The notes: generated by a model not told the origin, from the letters alone. A stretch of DNA of 64,000 bases from Sipunculus nudus (GCA_026874595.1 CM049320.1:37634714-37698713), one strand, 5' to 3'. Shown: positions 24,685 through 37,067, counted from the stretch's first letter. Program-made: numbers and translations.

Positions 24685-25341
24685 ATCATTAGTTAAAACT
24701 GCAAGTACCAGATGGCGACACCATATGAAGGGGGATTTCCATGACACTGAGCTAACTATATCTTGGCCCATTTGTAGCAGCTGAGTCACGTGTTTTACCT
24801 ACATTTTTTATTGGCTTCTCTTTATACAATTATGATAAGGCTTTTAGGTACGTCTATCCAAACTGTTGTTGAAAAACATGTTTCTGTCTGTGGTGGTATA
24901 CAGTGAACCAGAACATTGATAGTGGGTCATATGTGTTTATTGTGTATGTAAATGATTTACGCGGACCATGAATATGTATGATGGCAGCTAGGGAGAATTG
25001 ACAGCATATATCACTGTTAAATATAATAGATTGTTGTCCCTCCCTCTTAGTAAACCCCCGGGGGGGGGACATACCCGGACACTCGGAATATATAATCAGA
25101 AGCATTTAAAATAGCTTGCCTCCCAGCCAACATTGAAAGTACACTAACAAGCTGGCTATGTGCTGTGATCACATTTATGAACATGATACTACTACCACAA
25201 GAAAAAAAACAACAACAACAACAGCACAGCTAGCCATGTTATAAATGGAGGATTCGACCCACTGAAAAGTGTATTTGCGATGACTGATGAGATAACATAT
25301 ATAACCCATACCACAGATCTACTCGAACAATCCATTCCTAC
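24685..25341. other. Spacer upstream of lectin X2 to duplication end
   Basis: Duplicate of 10891-11547. No gene. It ends at the right-hand boundary of the duplicated unit. Confidence 0.4.
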
Positions 25342-26648
25342 GTACTGTACTGTAAACTTATGTTACTTGACTAAACTTCTCCCAGTCACGCTCTCGTTCA
25401 AGCAAGTTTGTGGCACACAGCCACAACACACAAATTCGGTAACTTAGGTAACCATTTTTTATTCTTCTTGTATTAAGTATATGATAAAAATGTCCATACA
25501 CAGAAACTGTCCTAGGTGCCGAGTCGCCAAAGTGGAATCTGTTCACACATAATTATCCCATGGTTTTTGTTCTCTCTCTCATTTGAATATAACCAATAAC
25601 ATCACCCATTCATTCCATTGGTCAGATGGGTGAGGTGAACTCCACCCCCTAAACTGGCCAATGAAATGAGAGTTTGTTGATTATACCCTGACATATACAA
25701 GGTCTACATACAGTGTAATTATACGTTATACGTGTGTGCTCTTAGCTGACCAAACATCACGGGACCCCCCATTAGTGGTCACCCTGATGAGATCAACACC
25801 TTTACCCTGATGAGATTAACAGATTAGGATCTGGCCTGTACAAATACGGGACCCAGTGACCATGACTAGGAGATTATGCAATCAGTACCCAGGCATCATG
25901 GAACAAAGGCTTGTTATACATGTGTGATATGTCACAAGGTAATGCAGAGGTTTGAATGTATACGAAAGATTAAATTCACAAAATCAGTAAAGTTATAATA
26001 ATAATTAAAATATTCCTATTATTGAGAACAGCTGCAAATGAGAGAGAGAAGCCCATTGAACTCATTAAGTGTGACATGAAATACAAGAATATACAACCTA
26101 TCATGCCAAATCTTACAGTACGTTTCATATGCCCCCCCCCCCCCCCACACACACACACCCCAGGACAGTGTTTACATGATCATACTTGCATTATGTTTGT
26201 ACCACAGCCATGAATCACGCATCATAGGCGTGCCGTGTGTCGTCAACGACAATTTCGCCAATTCTATATAAGTTGAATACATTTTTTTATATACATTTCT
26301 TTGAGATTGCGAGTATGTTTACGTATGCCGGACCTACCTCCACTACGAGCAAACGCAATCAGAAGGAAGTGAAGTACGTGTCGAGCGACTAGCGCCATGT
26401 TGACCCTTTTTTTATGATATATAGCGAATTTCATATTTTAATTTTTAATTTAATATTTTAATTTTATATTTAAAGTCCAAGTCTCAGCACGGAGGTCGAT
26501 TAGTGTCATATGCCCGATTTCTATGTATCAAAACACGATGTTATGTCCATTTAACATTAATCTGGCAATTTAATCAGTTAATACGACAATTTGAAACTGA
26601 CGCGCCGAATACACTCCGGAAACTGCCGAAAGCCAAGGGGGAAATCCG
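25342..26648. other. Intergenic region right of the duplication
   Basis: Unique-looking sequence with a repeated phrase ACCCTGATGAGATCAACA/ACCCTGATGAGATTAACA (about 25790-25822), a C run then (CA)n at 26132-26160, and AT-rich (TTTTAATT)n near 26430-26472. No gene is recognised. Confidence 0.4.
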
Positions 26649-26660
26649 TGACGTCACGTG
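26649..26660. promoter_or_regulatory. CRE plus overlapping E-box
   Basis: TGACGTCA at 26649-26656 (a perfect CREB/ATF palindrome) overlaps CACGTG at 26655-26660, 130 bases before the ATG of the P2X7-C-like exon. A promoter role is inferred from position. Confidence 0.45.
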
Positions 26661-26785
26661 TGGAAGTCGTCTCACACAAGCATCATGGCGGTGATGCAAA
26701 GTAAACAATCTGATGAAACTTCCTATGCGTAAAGTGACAACCAAGTGTCCACCGACTATGGTTCAAAATTAGTTATTTCGGAAGT

Positions 26786-26955
26786 ATGTCAGAAAGTGAT
26801 TGTAGTGATGTAGAATTTGAAAATCCTTATGATATTTAACCATTTCGATCTGAGCATTTCGAAGGAGGGTGTACCGAGTCTGACAGTGACAGCCGTGTCA
26901 ACAAAGAATCCGATGAACCGTCTCGGGCGTCTATGGGAGCAGGCACAAATGACTG
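26786..26955 (+). pseudogene. P2X7-C-like first exon with an in-frame stop
   Basis: Reading from ATG 26786 gives an acidic Ser/Glu/Asp-rich segment (MSESDCSDVEFENPYDI), then a TAA at 26837, then the same frame continues (PFRSEHFEGGCTESDSD and on to GTNDW) to a donor TG|GTAATT at 26955/26956. An acidic N-terminus with a PY..FEP-like motif and a final N/T-D-W before a splice site resembles the first exon of invertebrate proteins annotated as P2X7-receptor-C-terminus-like. The next exon would be expected to carry a Cys-rich CxCGxC block, which I did not find. The assignment is from memory of the family and is tentative. The stop suggests a decayed copy or a sequencing error. Confidence 0.35.
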
Positions 26956-27508
26956 GTAATTATTTTATTTTACTCTTACACTGAATACATCTCAAGTTTC
27001 TGTAATTGGGGCAGGTTGATTATTACACTGAAATAAATATCGCTCAACCAACGCATGTAGCACTGAATGATTTTATGACAGTCATAGGTTTTCCTGGAAA
27101 GATGGGTCCCAGCTAGCCCGTTCCTGTGATTTATTAAAATGCCATTACTTATCAGTCAGTGGTCATATCTTGTTGATTTAAGAACCATATTGAATAAGAT
27201 CCTGGAGCAAATACCATTCTTGCAGTGTATTTATTATCTGAAAATCTTTATTTTGAAAAAATACTGATATACCTAATATTAAAGTTGTCATTTGACAAGT
27301 GACTCGTGCATTCTCAACCTGGATGCTATTAAAATTGTAAAATTATTTTTACAATTCTAATAATGATAACATTATAAAATTTATAATTTTTATTAAAACA
27401 TTAAATTTTCACTTTTATTTTTGCACATATTACATGCACATATATATAATTATTAATTATTTAAAAAGAATAATTTTGCAAATACTAGATATATATACTA
27501 GTAATATT

Positions 27509-27724
27509 CAGAGGCGGATCCAGAATTTAGAAAAAGGGGGTGTCTCCAGGATTTAGAAAAAGGGGTCCTACCCAGGAGGACAAATGAAAACCCTAAAAAA
27601 ATGGTCCTCAGGTCTGAAAAAGGGGGGTCCAGGCGGCAATTTTTGGTCTGAAGCCTTTAAAAAAACGTTGTTTCTGATGAAAAATGGGGGGGGGGGGGGT
27701 CCGGACCCCCTGGATCCGCTTCTG
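27509..27724. mobile_element. MITE, 216 bp, 5-bp target duplication
   Basis: Terminal inverted repeats CAGAGGCGGATCCAG and CTGGATCCGCTTCTG, flanked by ATATT at 27504-27508 and 27725-27729. The interior is G-run-rich and has no coding capacity. The CAG...CTG ends and 5-bp duplication fit a hAT-like non-autonomous element. The same family recurs at 59426-59635. Confidence 0.8.
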
Positions 27725-27729
27725 ATATT

Positions 27730-30440
27730 TACAGATCTTTTATGCATTCCAATAGCCTTGCAAGGGTTATTGTTTTCACTCAATTCTCCGTGTGTGCAGG
27801 GGTGTTAATAAAGGAAGGGGGGGGGGCAGGGATATATATCCCCCACTCTTTTTGGGAAGAAGGAAAAGAATGGTCAGTGTAATCACCCCCCTCCCCACCA
27901 CCACCACACACACACTTTTCTGAGAATATATTATATTTTACAAATGAAATATATTAATTGAATTGTATACTTTTGTTCAATTTACGATCTTATATATGCC
28001 TTTTACTAACTTTGATTATCCTCCCATGCCTGTCACCCCCCCCTCCAACCTTGCGTGTCATATCAACACCCTGCAAATCACCCCTCCCCCCATCCTTGAA
28101 GCCACTGTGTGTGTGTGCAAGGTATCTTAATAATCGCATTACAGATGTCATTGCAGTTTTACATATAGATTAGTTTAGTGAAAATCTCAGGTGATTTCAT
28201 TTTGGTGTAAATTCAACTCTGTGGTTAATGGTTTATGGAGTTTTATAGCTTATTTGTTTACACCTAAGGACATATGTGACCAGATGAACCTATATATGGC
28301 CATCTTTGGAGTGTAGTCATGATGTCACTCCACATACCATTTCCCTCAAAGGTGCCAGTAAATCTTCATACAGTAAGGCAGACCAAGTTTGTTGTTCATT
28401 GTGTTTATAGCCAAGGGCAGCTATATCCCAATGTCCAGGGGTGATTTTCAAAATAATCTCATTGGAAAAAAGTTCCCAGGAATAACACAGGTTAATTTAC
28501 ATTTCAGAACACTACCTCTGAGCATAATCTTCCACTCAGCACATGCATCCACGATCAGACAATTTTTAATTTTTCTTTAATCATCATTTGAGATATTGAC
28601 ATTACTTATGATACACAACATGTCTTTTTGTAGGAAATACAGATACACCACATTCAGGCAGCAGGTTTGATGGGACTGGGGATTCCTTGGAAGACACATC
28701 AGGATACCACTACCAGTACCAGCATGTGCAGTGAAAAGGATTGAGCAGACATTTATGTCACATGATGGGACATAACTTTATAAAGGGTTCAGATGCCCTA
28801 GATAGAACTGATGGGTGTTCATCCTTGAGCACATTGGTGATATCTTAGTTGATAAGATGTAACAATGAATTTCATTATTTCTGTGCACAAGATCTTACAC
28901 CACAATTATCAGAGCATATTAAATCAATTCTTGCAGTGAAATGCACACATATCCTGTATAATAGCAGTAATCAAGTTTTTACAATTACAAGATGCAGAAA
29001 TGGAGCCTTCAAGTCCATGTGCACAATGTTGTGTTTGAGCTCAAGTTTACCAGCAGGCATCTGGCGAATATAAGGTTGATTCCGCCACTTCTTGTGCAGG
29101 TTACTGTTGTTGCATATCTTGCTTACCTGGACTGCTGTTCCCTTAACAGGTATCACCTTATCGTGTGTACAAGATGTGTTTTTTGACATATGCTAAACAA
29201 CTCCATCAGTTGTGAGTGGAATACAATAAATTTTGGCACTTGATCTTGGTGTATTTCTTCATATAAGCTAATGCTTTTAGACCATAAAGGTCCTTAAATA
29301 GGGCCATGCAGTCAAAAATATCCTCAAATCCAAACCCTGTTGCCATATTGGATGTCCCATTGACCTGAAACTCACACCCCAAATAACCTGAATGGGATCT
29401 ATATTCAGAAAATTTCTAAAAGATTACTTAGATGAGGCATTAAGAGGTTCTTAAGGTACATGTATGTGCTTGGAAGCTACATTGGATTTGGATTTATTGG
29501 AATGATGGATGGACCAAGGACTGATGGACAGACATCAAGGCAATTATTCTTGAGCAGGGCCTGAATAAAGTCAGTCAGCATGAACAGATTGAATAAACTT
29601 ATCTCATTTTCTTTACTGCATATTTATATACTGATATAAGAAAAATCTATAATAAATATCAAATTTATAAAGATTAAATATTTAACAATGTGTTCAATGA
29701 AGGATGAATCGGTATCATAATCTTCATCATCAGAAGGGAAGTATTCATCATCTTTAAATGGTGGTGTTTCATCATCATCATCATCATTATCATCTGCTTC
29801 TTCTTCTTAACTGAAGATGCTGCTATCATCTGTATTTTGGCCGACCGGAGCTTCACCAATCAGTAAGCACTGGACACCAGCATTTTTTGTGGATACATTC
29901 ACTGGGCAACCTGAATTTGAAAAAATATGCTATTTTCATTGATTTCCAGGACAACTGAAAGATAACTTTTTCATTTGTAAATTTAAATATATACCAACAT
30001 AACTTGTCATAAGATCTGTTCACACAATATTCATAGTATTTATGCTTTATTAAAATAAAATAGTGCATGTGAAATAATATAGGGTAAATAAGGCAAAACG
30101 TCACAACTGTAAGCATTAAATGATTATTTAAATCTGAGTGGCCACTGTAATTTGTTAACAAACGATGGGGGTTATGGACACACCCCTTGACGCACCCCTA
30201 ATTTGCTGGATGACTGCCAGGCGATTTGGCAGCAGTGGTGGGTGTTCACAGGTTTCCCTGAAACAAAAGGGCATAATCCCAGCTTTAAAAAATGCAACAA
30301 CTTTGCACTAGGCCTCGGAGTAGATTAAGCACAAAAACCGTGTTTACATGGGCGATAATAAGGTATATTCAAATCACGTGACAATTGCTCAAAATTTAAA
30401 ATAAATAAATAATTTTCCCTTTTAGCAGTCAATTTACTCA
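27730..30440. other. Region without a convincing gene
   Basis: 27820-28110 is low-complexity C/G- and CA-rich sequence. A possible acceptor TTTTTGTAG at 28633 opens a short frame (NTDTPHSGSRFDGTGDS) that stops at 28735, possibly another decayed exon of the P2X7-C-like gene. 29674-29860 holds a (CAT)n run. 29853-30161 carries a 102-codon minus-strand frame with no recognisable domain. Confidence 0.35.
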
Positions 30441-30665
30441 CAGTTATCAGGTTATGGAGCCCTTTTCTTGTGACCTAGCAGGCTTCACGCCTTTTCCCAG
30501 CGAGTACCTCGGGCGCTTGACGGCGTTATATTGTCCCGGCCCTTGACTGAAGTTGAAGCAAGGCTGGATCCACTCTCAGTCGGCCTTGCAGCGGGTTCTT
30601 GTGGATTTATATTCGGAATTGCCCCTTGTATCAGATCTAGTTGTTTTCTTAAATATCCGGCTTAC

Positions 30666-30880
30666 CATTGCTGATAGTTTTTAAAATCGTCAGGAATCCG
30701 GAATTGTGCCCCATACATGACACTGGAGAGTTTTGCAAGGAGTTCCCGACCTACAATCGGCTCGTCTCTGTCTGACAGGTCCCACTTTTTACCTAAACGT
30801 ACGTCTTTCGGCCAATTGTGGACGTTCATACTATCCTTGTTGGTATTATGGCATCCACTAAGAACATCTCGCTTCGTCAT
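30666..30880 (-). CDS. THAP-like first exon with degraded zinc ligands
   Basis: From ATG 30880 to a donor AATG|GTAAGC (30666/30665), phase 2, 71 codons. The pattern follows the THAP DNA-binding domain: SGCHN, then MNVHNWPKDVRLGKKW (family: hxWPKDxxLxxKW), then FRIPDDFKNYQQW (family: HFxPEDFENYxQ). In THAP domains a C2CH zinc site binds DNA. Here only the GC cysteine remains clear: the first Cys is absent, the Cys of the CSxHF motif reads Tyr and its His reads Gln (MYGAQF). The frame is intact, so this may be a domesticated zinc-free fold or an early pseudogene. Later exons were not identified. Confidence 0.5.
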
Positions 30881-30999
30881 TTTGATACTGTGTAAGATAT
30901 ACAATGTTTGTCGTGGGGGAAAAACACGGCAGTCAAGGATGCAGACCGGCAAGACGCGGCATGTTGACCCATGTGATGTTTACCCAGCGGTGCCACACG

Positions 31000-31007
31000 T
31001 GACGTCA
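31000..31007. promoter_or_regulatory. CRE palindrome upstream of THAP-like exon
   Basis: TGACGTCA, 120 bases before the ATG at 30880, inside a locally GC-richer stretch (30960-31040). It fits a minus-strand promoter, by inference. Confidence 0.45.
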
Positions 31008-31328
31008 CTGAAGCCACGCCCACCGCGTATCACCGAGTGCACCTTTACACTAAGCAGCGTGATTACCGTGATGTTTCACGGATAAAATGGAGCATAAATT
31101 CGATCTCGTTCAGCTTGAAACGGTGTTGTACATTTAAGGCAAGATTTAGGGATACAATTGTTGAATGGCCTTTTTTTGTGATGCATCCCAGCATCACAAA
31201 TTATGCCTCTCCTTTCTATTACTACTTTTCACAAAATTGGGGGAATATCTGGAGCAGTTATAGGTTATGAGTGTATATGGATGGACGATATCCAACATCT
31301 CCTTTGTTATTTGTATACATCTCATGTA

Positions 31329-33612
31329 GAAGGCAGCACAAGCAACACAACCAGCACAGCCTTTCCTCTATTATATGTATATACCTCCCAGAACAATTTA
31401 TATGTATAAATCTTATGTGGATGGCAGCACAAGCAACACAACCAGCACAGCCTCTCCTCTATTTTAAATCTTTTGTGGATGGCAGCACAAGCAACACAAC
31501 CAGCACAGCCTCTCTATTATATGTATATACCTCTCAGAACAATTTATATGTATAAATCTTATTTGGATGGCAGCACAAGCAACAAAACCAGCACAGGCAG
31601 CACAAGCAACACAACCAGCACAACCTCTCCTCTATCAGTCTATTCCCTGTAGATGGCAGCACAAGCAACACAACCAGCACAACCTCTACTCTATTTAATG
31701 TATATATCTCCTGTAGATGGCAGCACAAGCAACACAACCAGCACAACCTCTTCTATTATATGTATATATCTCCTGTAGATGGCAGCACAAGCAAAACATC
31801 CAGCACAACCTCTACTATCATATGTATATATCTCCTGTAGACGGCAACACAAGCAACACAACCAGCACAGCCTCTCCTCTATTATATGTATATACCTCCC
31901 AGAACAATTTATATGTATAAATCTTATTTGGATGGCAGCACAAGCAACAAAACCAGCACAGGCAGCACAAGCAACACAACCAGCACAACCTCTCCTCTAT
32001 CAGTCTATTCCCTGTAGATGGCAGCACAAGCAACACAACCAGCACAACCTCTACTCTATTTAATGTATATATCTCCTGTAGATGGCAGCACAAGCATCAC
32101 AACCAGCACAACCTCTTCTATTATATGTATATATCTCCTGTAGATGGCAGCACAAGCAAAACATCCAGCACAACCTCTACTATCATATGTATATATCTCC
32201 TGTAGACGGCAACACAAGCAACACAACCAGCACATTCTCTCTTCTGTCAGCCTATTGACCTGAAGATGGCAGCACAAGCAACACAACCAGCAGAAGCAAC
32301 ACTGTGAACCATCACAACCTCTCCTCTATCAGTCTATTGCCTGTAGATGGCAGCACAAGCAACACACCCAGCACAACCTCTACTATTATATGTATATATC
32401 TCCTGTAGATGGCAGCACAAGCAACACAACCAGCACAATCAACACAACCAGCACAATCTCTACTTTGTTATATGTATATATCTCCTGTAGATGGCAGCAC
32501 AAGCAACACAACCAGCAGAAGCAACACTGTGAACCATCACAACCTCTCCTCTATCAGTCTATTGCCTGTAGATGGCAGCACAAGCAACACAACCAGCACA
32601 AGTAACACAACCAGCACAATCTCTCTTCTATCAGCCTATTGACCTGTAGATGGCAGCACAAGCAACACAACCAGCACAACCTCTCAATCTCTACTCTATT
32701 ATATGTATATATCTCCTGTAGATGGCAGCAGAAGCAACACAAGCAACCTTTATTGTATGTATATATCTCCTGTAGATGGCAGCACAAGCAACACACCCAG
32801 CACAACCTCTACTATTATTTGTATATATCTCCTGTAGATGGCAGCACAAGCAACACAACCAGCACAATCTCTCTTCTATCAGCCTATTGACCTGTAGATG
32901 GCAGCACAAGCAACACAACCAGCACATTCTCTCTTCTATCAGCCTATTGACCTGAAGATGGCAGCACAAGCAACACAACCAGCAGAAGCATCACAACCTC
33001 TCCTCTATCAGCCTATTGCCCTGTACATGGTAACACAAGCAACACACCCAGCACAACCTCTACTATTATATGTATATATCTCCCGTAGATGGCAGCACAA
33101 GCAACACAACCAGCACAAGCAACACAACCAGCACAATCTCTCTTCTATCAGCCTATTGACATGTAGATGGCAGCACAAGCAACACAATCAACACAACCAG
33201 CACAATCTCTACTTTGTTATATGTATATATCTCCCGTAGATGGCAGCACAAGCAACACAACCAGCACAAGCAACACAACCAGCACAATCTCTCTTCTATC
33301 AGCCTATTGACCTGTAGATGGCAGCACAAGCAACACAACCAGCACATTCTCTCTTCTATCAGCCTATTGACCTGAAGATGGCAGCACAAGCAACACAAGC
33401 AACACAACCAGCACAATCTCTCTTCTATCAGCCTTTTGACCTGTAGATGGCAGCACAAGCAACACAACCAGCACAAGCAACACAACCAGCACAACCTCTC
33501 CTCTATCACCGGTAGATGGCAGCACAAGCAACACAACCAGCACAACCAATCCCCTACCCCACTATTCCCCTGTAGATTGCACCACAAGTAAGGCAACCAG
33601 CAGAAGCTCTTC
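31329..33612 (+). repeat. 2.3-kb minisatellite, AGCACAAGCAACACAACC core
   Basis: About thirty variable units of roughly 60-90 bases built from ATGGCAGCACAAGCAACAC, CAACCAGCACAACCTCT and one of two linkers (CCTCTATCAGTCTATTGCCTG or TATTATATGTATATATCTCC then TGTAG). Nested 15-18-base sub-repeats occur. All six frames stay partly open (MAAQATQPAQP on plus, LVVLLVLPSTG on minus), but these are products of the repeat. Linker types alternate in blocks, for example 31700-31920 versus 31990-32230, suggesting higher-order duplication. Confidence 0.95.
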
Positions 33613-35437
33613 TCTATCAGTCTAATTCCCCTGAAGATTCCCCTACATTTTCTAATGCGACCAATATTCACTACAATTAATTTGGAATATTTACACTAAG
33701 GTCATATGACAGGGTCATGTGACAACAGATAAACATGAGATCATGACAGGCCATACACATTTCCTTAAGAGAATTCCAATCAAGGAAATCTTTTATTTCA
33801 GTTATGAACCCAAAATAAAACCTAGAGATGGTAGCACAATTATTGAATTAAACAAGAATTTGTATAGCGCGTCGTTATTATATTAAAACTTTTTGGAAAC
33901 TGGTGACCTGGATGAAAGACCGCCAGCTCAGCTACTTGGAGGAAGGAACAGAGTACAGACTGTGGTAGGTGGTTTTGAATCAGTACTTGTAGGAAACTTG
34001 CATGATCTTGGTTTATTAAGTTTTCAGCAGGTTTGATTGTGAATAGTTTCACCATGAAAATAAGCATTATTATGTTCTTTAATCAACATAAGCAAAACAT
34101 GTACACTGTTGACATGTAAATATAAAAACAACGAATCTGTATCATACATCCTCATGCTCTTCAATCAACATAAGCAAAACAATTGGTCACAATATATAAA
34201 TATGACTAGATGAGAATGTTTATAAAACACAAGCCCCTGCAGCAGTCGAGGTATTGAGGAAGGTGTGTACCATATATATATATATATATATATATAGATA
34301 GATAGCATTTTAAAAGATAAAAAGGGAAAGGCCCTGCTAACTGGTGATAATCATCTATTAAATATAAAAATCTTGCTAAACTGATACGGAGCCCGTATCT
34401 TGGACTGTATCAACTTAAGGTTCAAGAATATGTAAATATAACTAGATGAGAATGATATAAAACACTAGTCTCAATTGTCTCAAATTCTTTTCTTGACACC
34501 ATGCAACGGGACCGTTAACTTCTGATGGTTATCGTATCACGTCACAAATCGCTGCTAGTGTCCCCGTACGGTAAAAGTAAAAAGCATGACGAGTACAAAA
34601 CTTATCTTAATGAGCAGTTTGGCGAGTAGTTTGTGTGCGGAGAAATTGTGTCTAGGTAAAACCAATCAAGGTGATGAGTTTAAAATTCTCATGTGTTTTC
34701 AGTGAAGGATACTTTAACATTGTGATAGGACAGTTTCACGGGCGGTAATATTTATTGAGCACAGGAGCGTTGTTTCACAATAGTAGGCCTCAAATATAAA
34801 AGTTTTAGGTTGCCATATAGGCTATCATATGAAAAGGATATTATGACCTCCCCTTGTTGTGTTCTTCCTTTCAGATCCAATATATATTTGTTTTTTATTT
34901 TTGTGAATCAAACCAGTGCGATTGCCCAAAATTGGATTATTATTCAAATCACAAGTCAAAATAATTAGATATTCATTGCTTAAGATGCCTATAATACTCT
35001 TACTCCTGTGCTCATACATCTAATAATCGTGGTATCTAATACTTATAAAAGGAATTCAGTTCACATTTGTTCGCGGTGTTCTCTAAAACCGCGTTGTGTA
35101 CAATATTGTGCCATACATCATTTTAAAGGTTATTATCCCCGCCGTGACATAGGCGATATGAAAATAAATAATTTTTAATATACACATAATTTTGAGTGAT
35201 TTTTCCTTTTTTTTACCGAGCACAGCCGAATTGCCTTCGGCAATCACCGGAATGCGTGCATCGTGGTCACTTAACCTCTAACACTGAGGACTATTGTTCA
35301 TATGAATAACGCTTGATTTCAATGAGGGATTTGACCTACGTGCGTGGTCAGTAAAAGAGAAAAACACATGTTTCTCGCTTTATGAAAACCAGGAGGATTA
35401 ATGACAAAACCTAATTCAAGGTCCCGAATTCAGGAAC
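33613..35437. other. Region without a confirmed gene
   Basis: A plus-strand open stretch at 33887-34030 (LETGDLDERPPAQLLGG, then VGGFESVLVGNLHDLGLLS) ends at a CAG|GTTTGA donor-like site and could be a stray exon, but I do not recognise it and see no acceptor. ATCAACATAAGCAAAACA occurs twice (34083, 34164), and AACTAGATGAGAATG-type strings recur near 34205 and 34440. (TA)n at about 34268-34297. Confidence 0.3.
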
Positions 35438-35700
35438 ATGCGTGGGGTGCTGGGGGATGGGGTGGGGTGGAGTGGTGTCTGGGGTTTCAGGCCTCAAAAT
35501 TTGTCTGATATGATGACAAAAAAAACATTGCGGCGGTTGAAAATGAATACGGACCCTCTGCATGGAATTCCGTTAGGTCCGCTCCTGCTACTTACGAGGT
35601 ATGCATATTTCTGTTTCTTTCTTCGGGAACAGTTTCCTTGCAACGTACATTTAATAAATCTTTCATGTGTTCTCACATCAACCTAATCTTTATACGTCCA
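35438..35700 (+). repeat. Dispersed repeat, plus-strand copy
   Basis: Shares the words GCATACCTCGTAAGTAGCAG (reverse strand) and the frame pattern PLG.LLLLTRYA..CFFL with 48559-48790, which is in the opposite orientation. Class unknown; no coding function is inferred. Confidence 0.5.
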
Positions 35701-36842
35701 CCGATAGAATCCAGTCAAATATCATCGAAAACCTGAATGCCCCCGCGTCTCATTCCGGTTCGCAATGTCAACACCATCACTGGCCAGGTCATCAAGGTAA
35801 ACATACCGGGGTATAAATTTCTTGCCACGAGGACAGAACCACAGAATGAATGTTTAAAATATTGGAGCAACTGCAGGATCACTCACGCACTGTCTCCACC
35901 AGATTATGAGTTTATACGGACGGACGGTATGATGTTAAGGATTCATGTAATTTAAAAGTAAGTGGCAAAATTAAGATACAAGCAGCTGTATATAGAAACG
36001 TTTTCTGTTCACAGAAGTGTTGTTCTTCAGAGAGGCGCGTGAGTTATTCTGCAGTCGTGCCGAAATGTTTATACATATCTTATGGAAACAGTTTCCCACT
36101 GAAAACCTATATTTTCTGTTAACTTTTATAATAAATATGAGCCAACATTTCACATCTCAGTTAATAAATCTCCCCAACCCCGGTAATAAGCCCGGTATAC
36201 CGGGTCTATCCGCTAGTAATTAATAAGTAAACACCAGTTGACTTTCTGTCCTAATATTCGGATGTATATTAAAACATATAAAACACTATAAAAGCACTCC
36301 CAGAGCGCAGGCCTCCGCGAAGAAGCTTATTACCCCCATATGGAACTGCATTAAAAGTAGCATTTCCTTTGAAACAATCCTGGATCAAGAATGTTATCCG
36401 TATAAAAATTTAATCAATTTTTCCTTCGATCATTGCTGAGCTATCAGATTTCATCATAATCTGAGCTATTAGATTTCATCATAATCCGCCAATAATTTTT
36501 TTACTAATGTTGCTAATAGACAAAAAACAAACCAACGCCTGCAAAAACATAACCCCTGTCCACATACCGAAGGCAATAAACAGGTAAAGTCGAATTTATA
36601 TGCAGACTAAAGCTGAGATTTCTTATTTATGGAATGCGTATTAAATCGGTACACGTTTTAAGAAATAAAGAAGATGAGATTCCTCATGCGCGGATCCGGC
36701 AGGCGGAATAGGTATCCGGCAAAACGATCGCTACAAGTTTCCGGATGGTATCCAGGGGCAACACATAGAAGAATACATGCCGCCGTGCAGGTTCATATGA
36801 ATTCACGCATTCCATGCATAAGGAATCTCGAAGCCAAGGCGA
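35701..36842. other. Region without a recognised gene
   Basis: AT-rich sequence with a short direct repeat (AGCTATCAGATTTCATCATAATC near 36438 and 36468, differing slightly). Frames at 35737-35955 and 36017-36223 show no domain. Confidence 0.35.
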
Positions 36843-36850
36843 AGCTGTGA

Positions 36851-37067
36851 GGGGGCTTGGACAGCTGAGCGGTAAAACGCTCGGCCTTCTCCGCTGGCGA
36901 CCGGGTTCGATCCCAGGTGCTACCATGAGAATGGGTTGTAGTGGCCCGTCCAAGGTAGGTGGTTCTCTCCGGGTTCTCTGGTTCCTCCACCTCTCTCACT
37001 ACGGATTTTCCGGAGACCTGTGACTGGCTCGACCGCTGACTTCACTTTCAGTCAGTCAGTCAGCCGT
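36851..37067 (+). mobile_element. tRNA-derived SINE with 8-bp target duplication
   Basis: The head GGACAGCTGAGCGG gives an A-box-like motif and GGGTTCGATCCC a strong B box. The body is CT-rich and ends in GTCAGTCAGTCAG. It is flanked by AGCTGTGA at 36843-36850 and 37068-37075. The minus-strand frame over it (with APGIEPGRQRRRPSV) is a SINE by-product. Confidence 0.75.

Larger units (their letters stand above)
11548..25341. repeat. 13.8-kb tandem duplication, copy 2 (full unit)
   Basis: Bases 13798-25341 are the near-identical partner of 1-11547. Bases 11548-13797 are assigned to this unit by inference, because in a head-to-tail duplication the second unit starts where the first ends; their partner would lie left of the window. 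The right flank after 25341 (starting CGTACTGTAC) differs from the sequence after 11547 (starting CCCAGCTAGCAC), which marks the true end of the duplicated segment. The unit carries one complete gene X (X2) and the exons of one gene Y (Y2). Confidence 0.9.

Noticed and set aside
31271-33671. Overlapping long open frames on both strands as genes
   Set aside because: All are translations of the minisatellite, which lacks stops in several frames because of its unit sequence.
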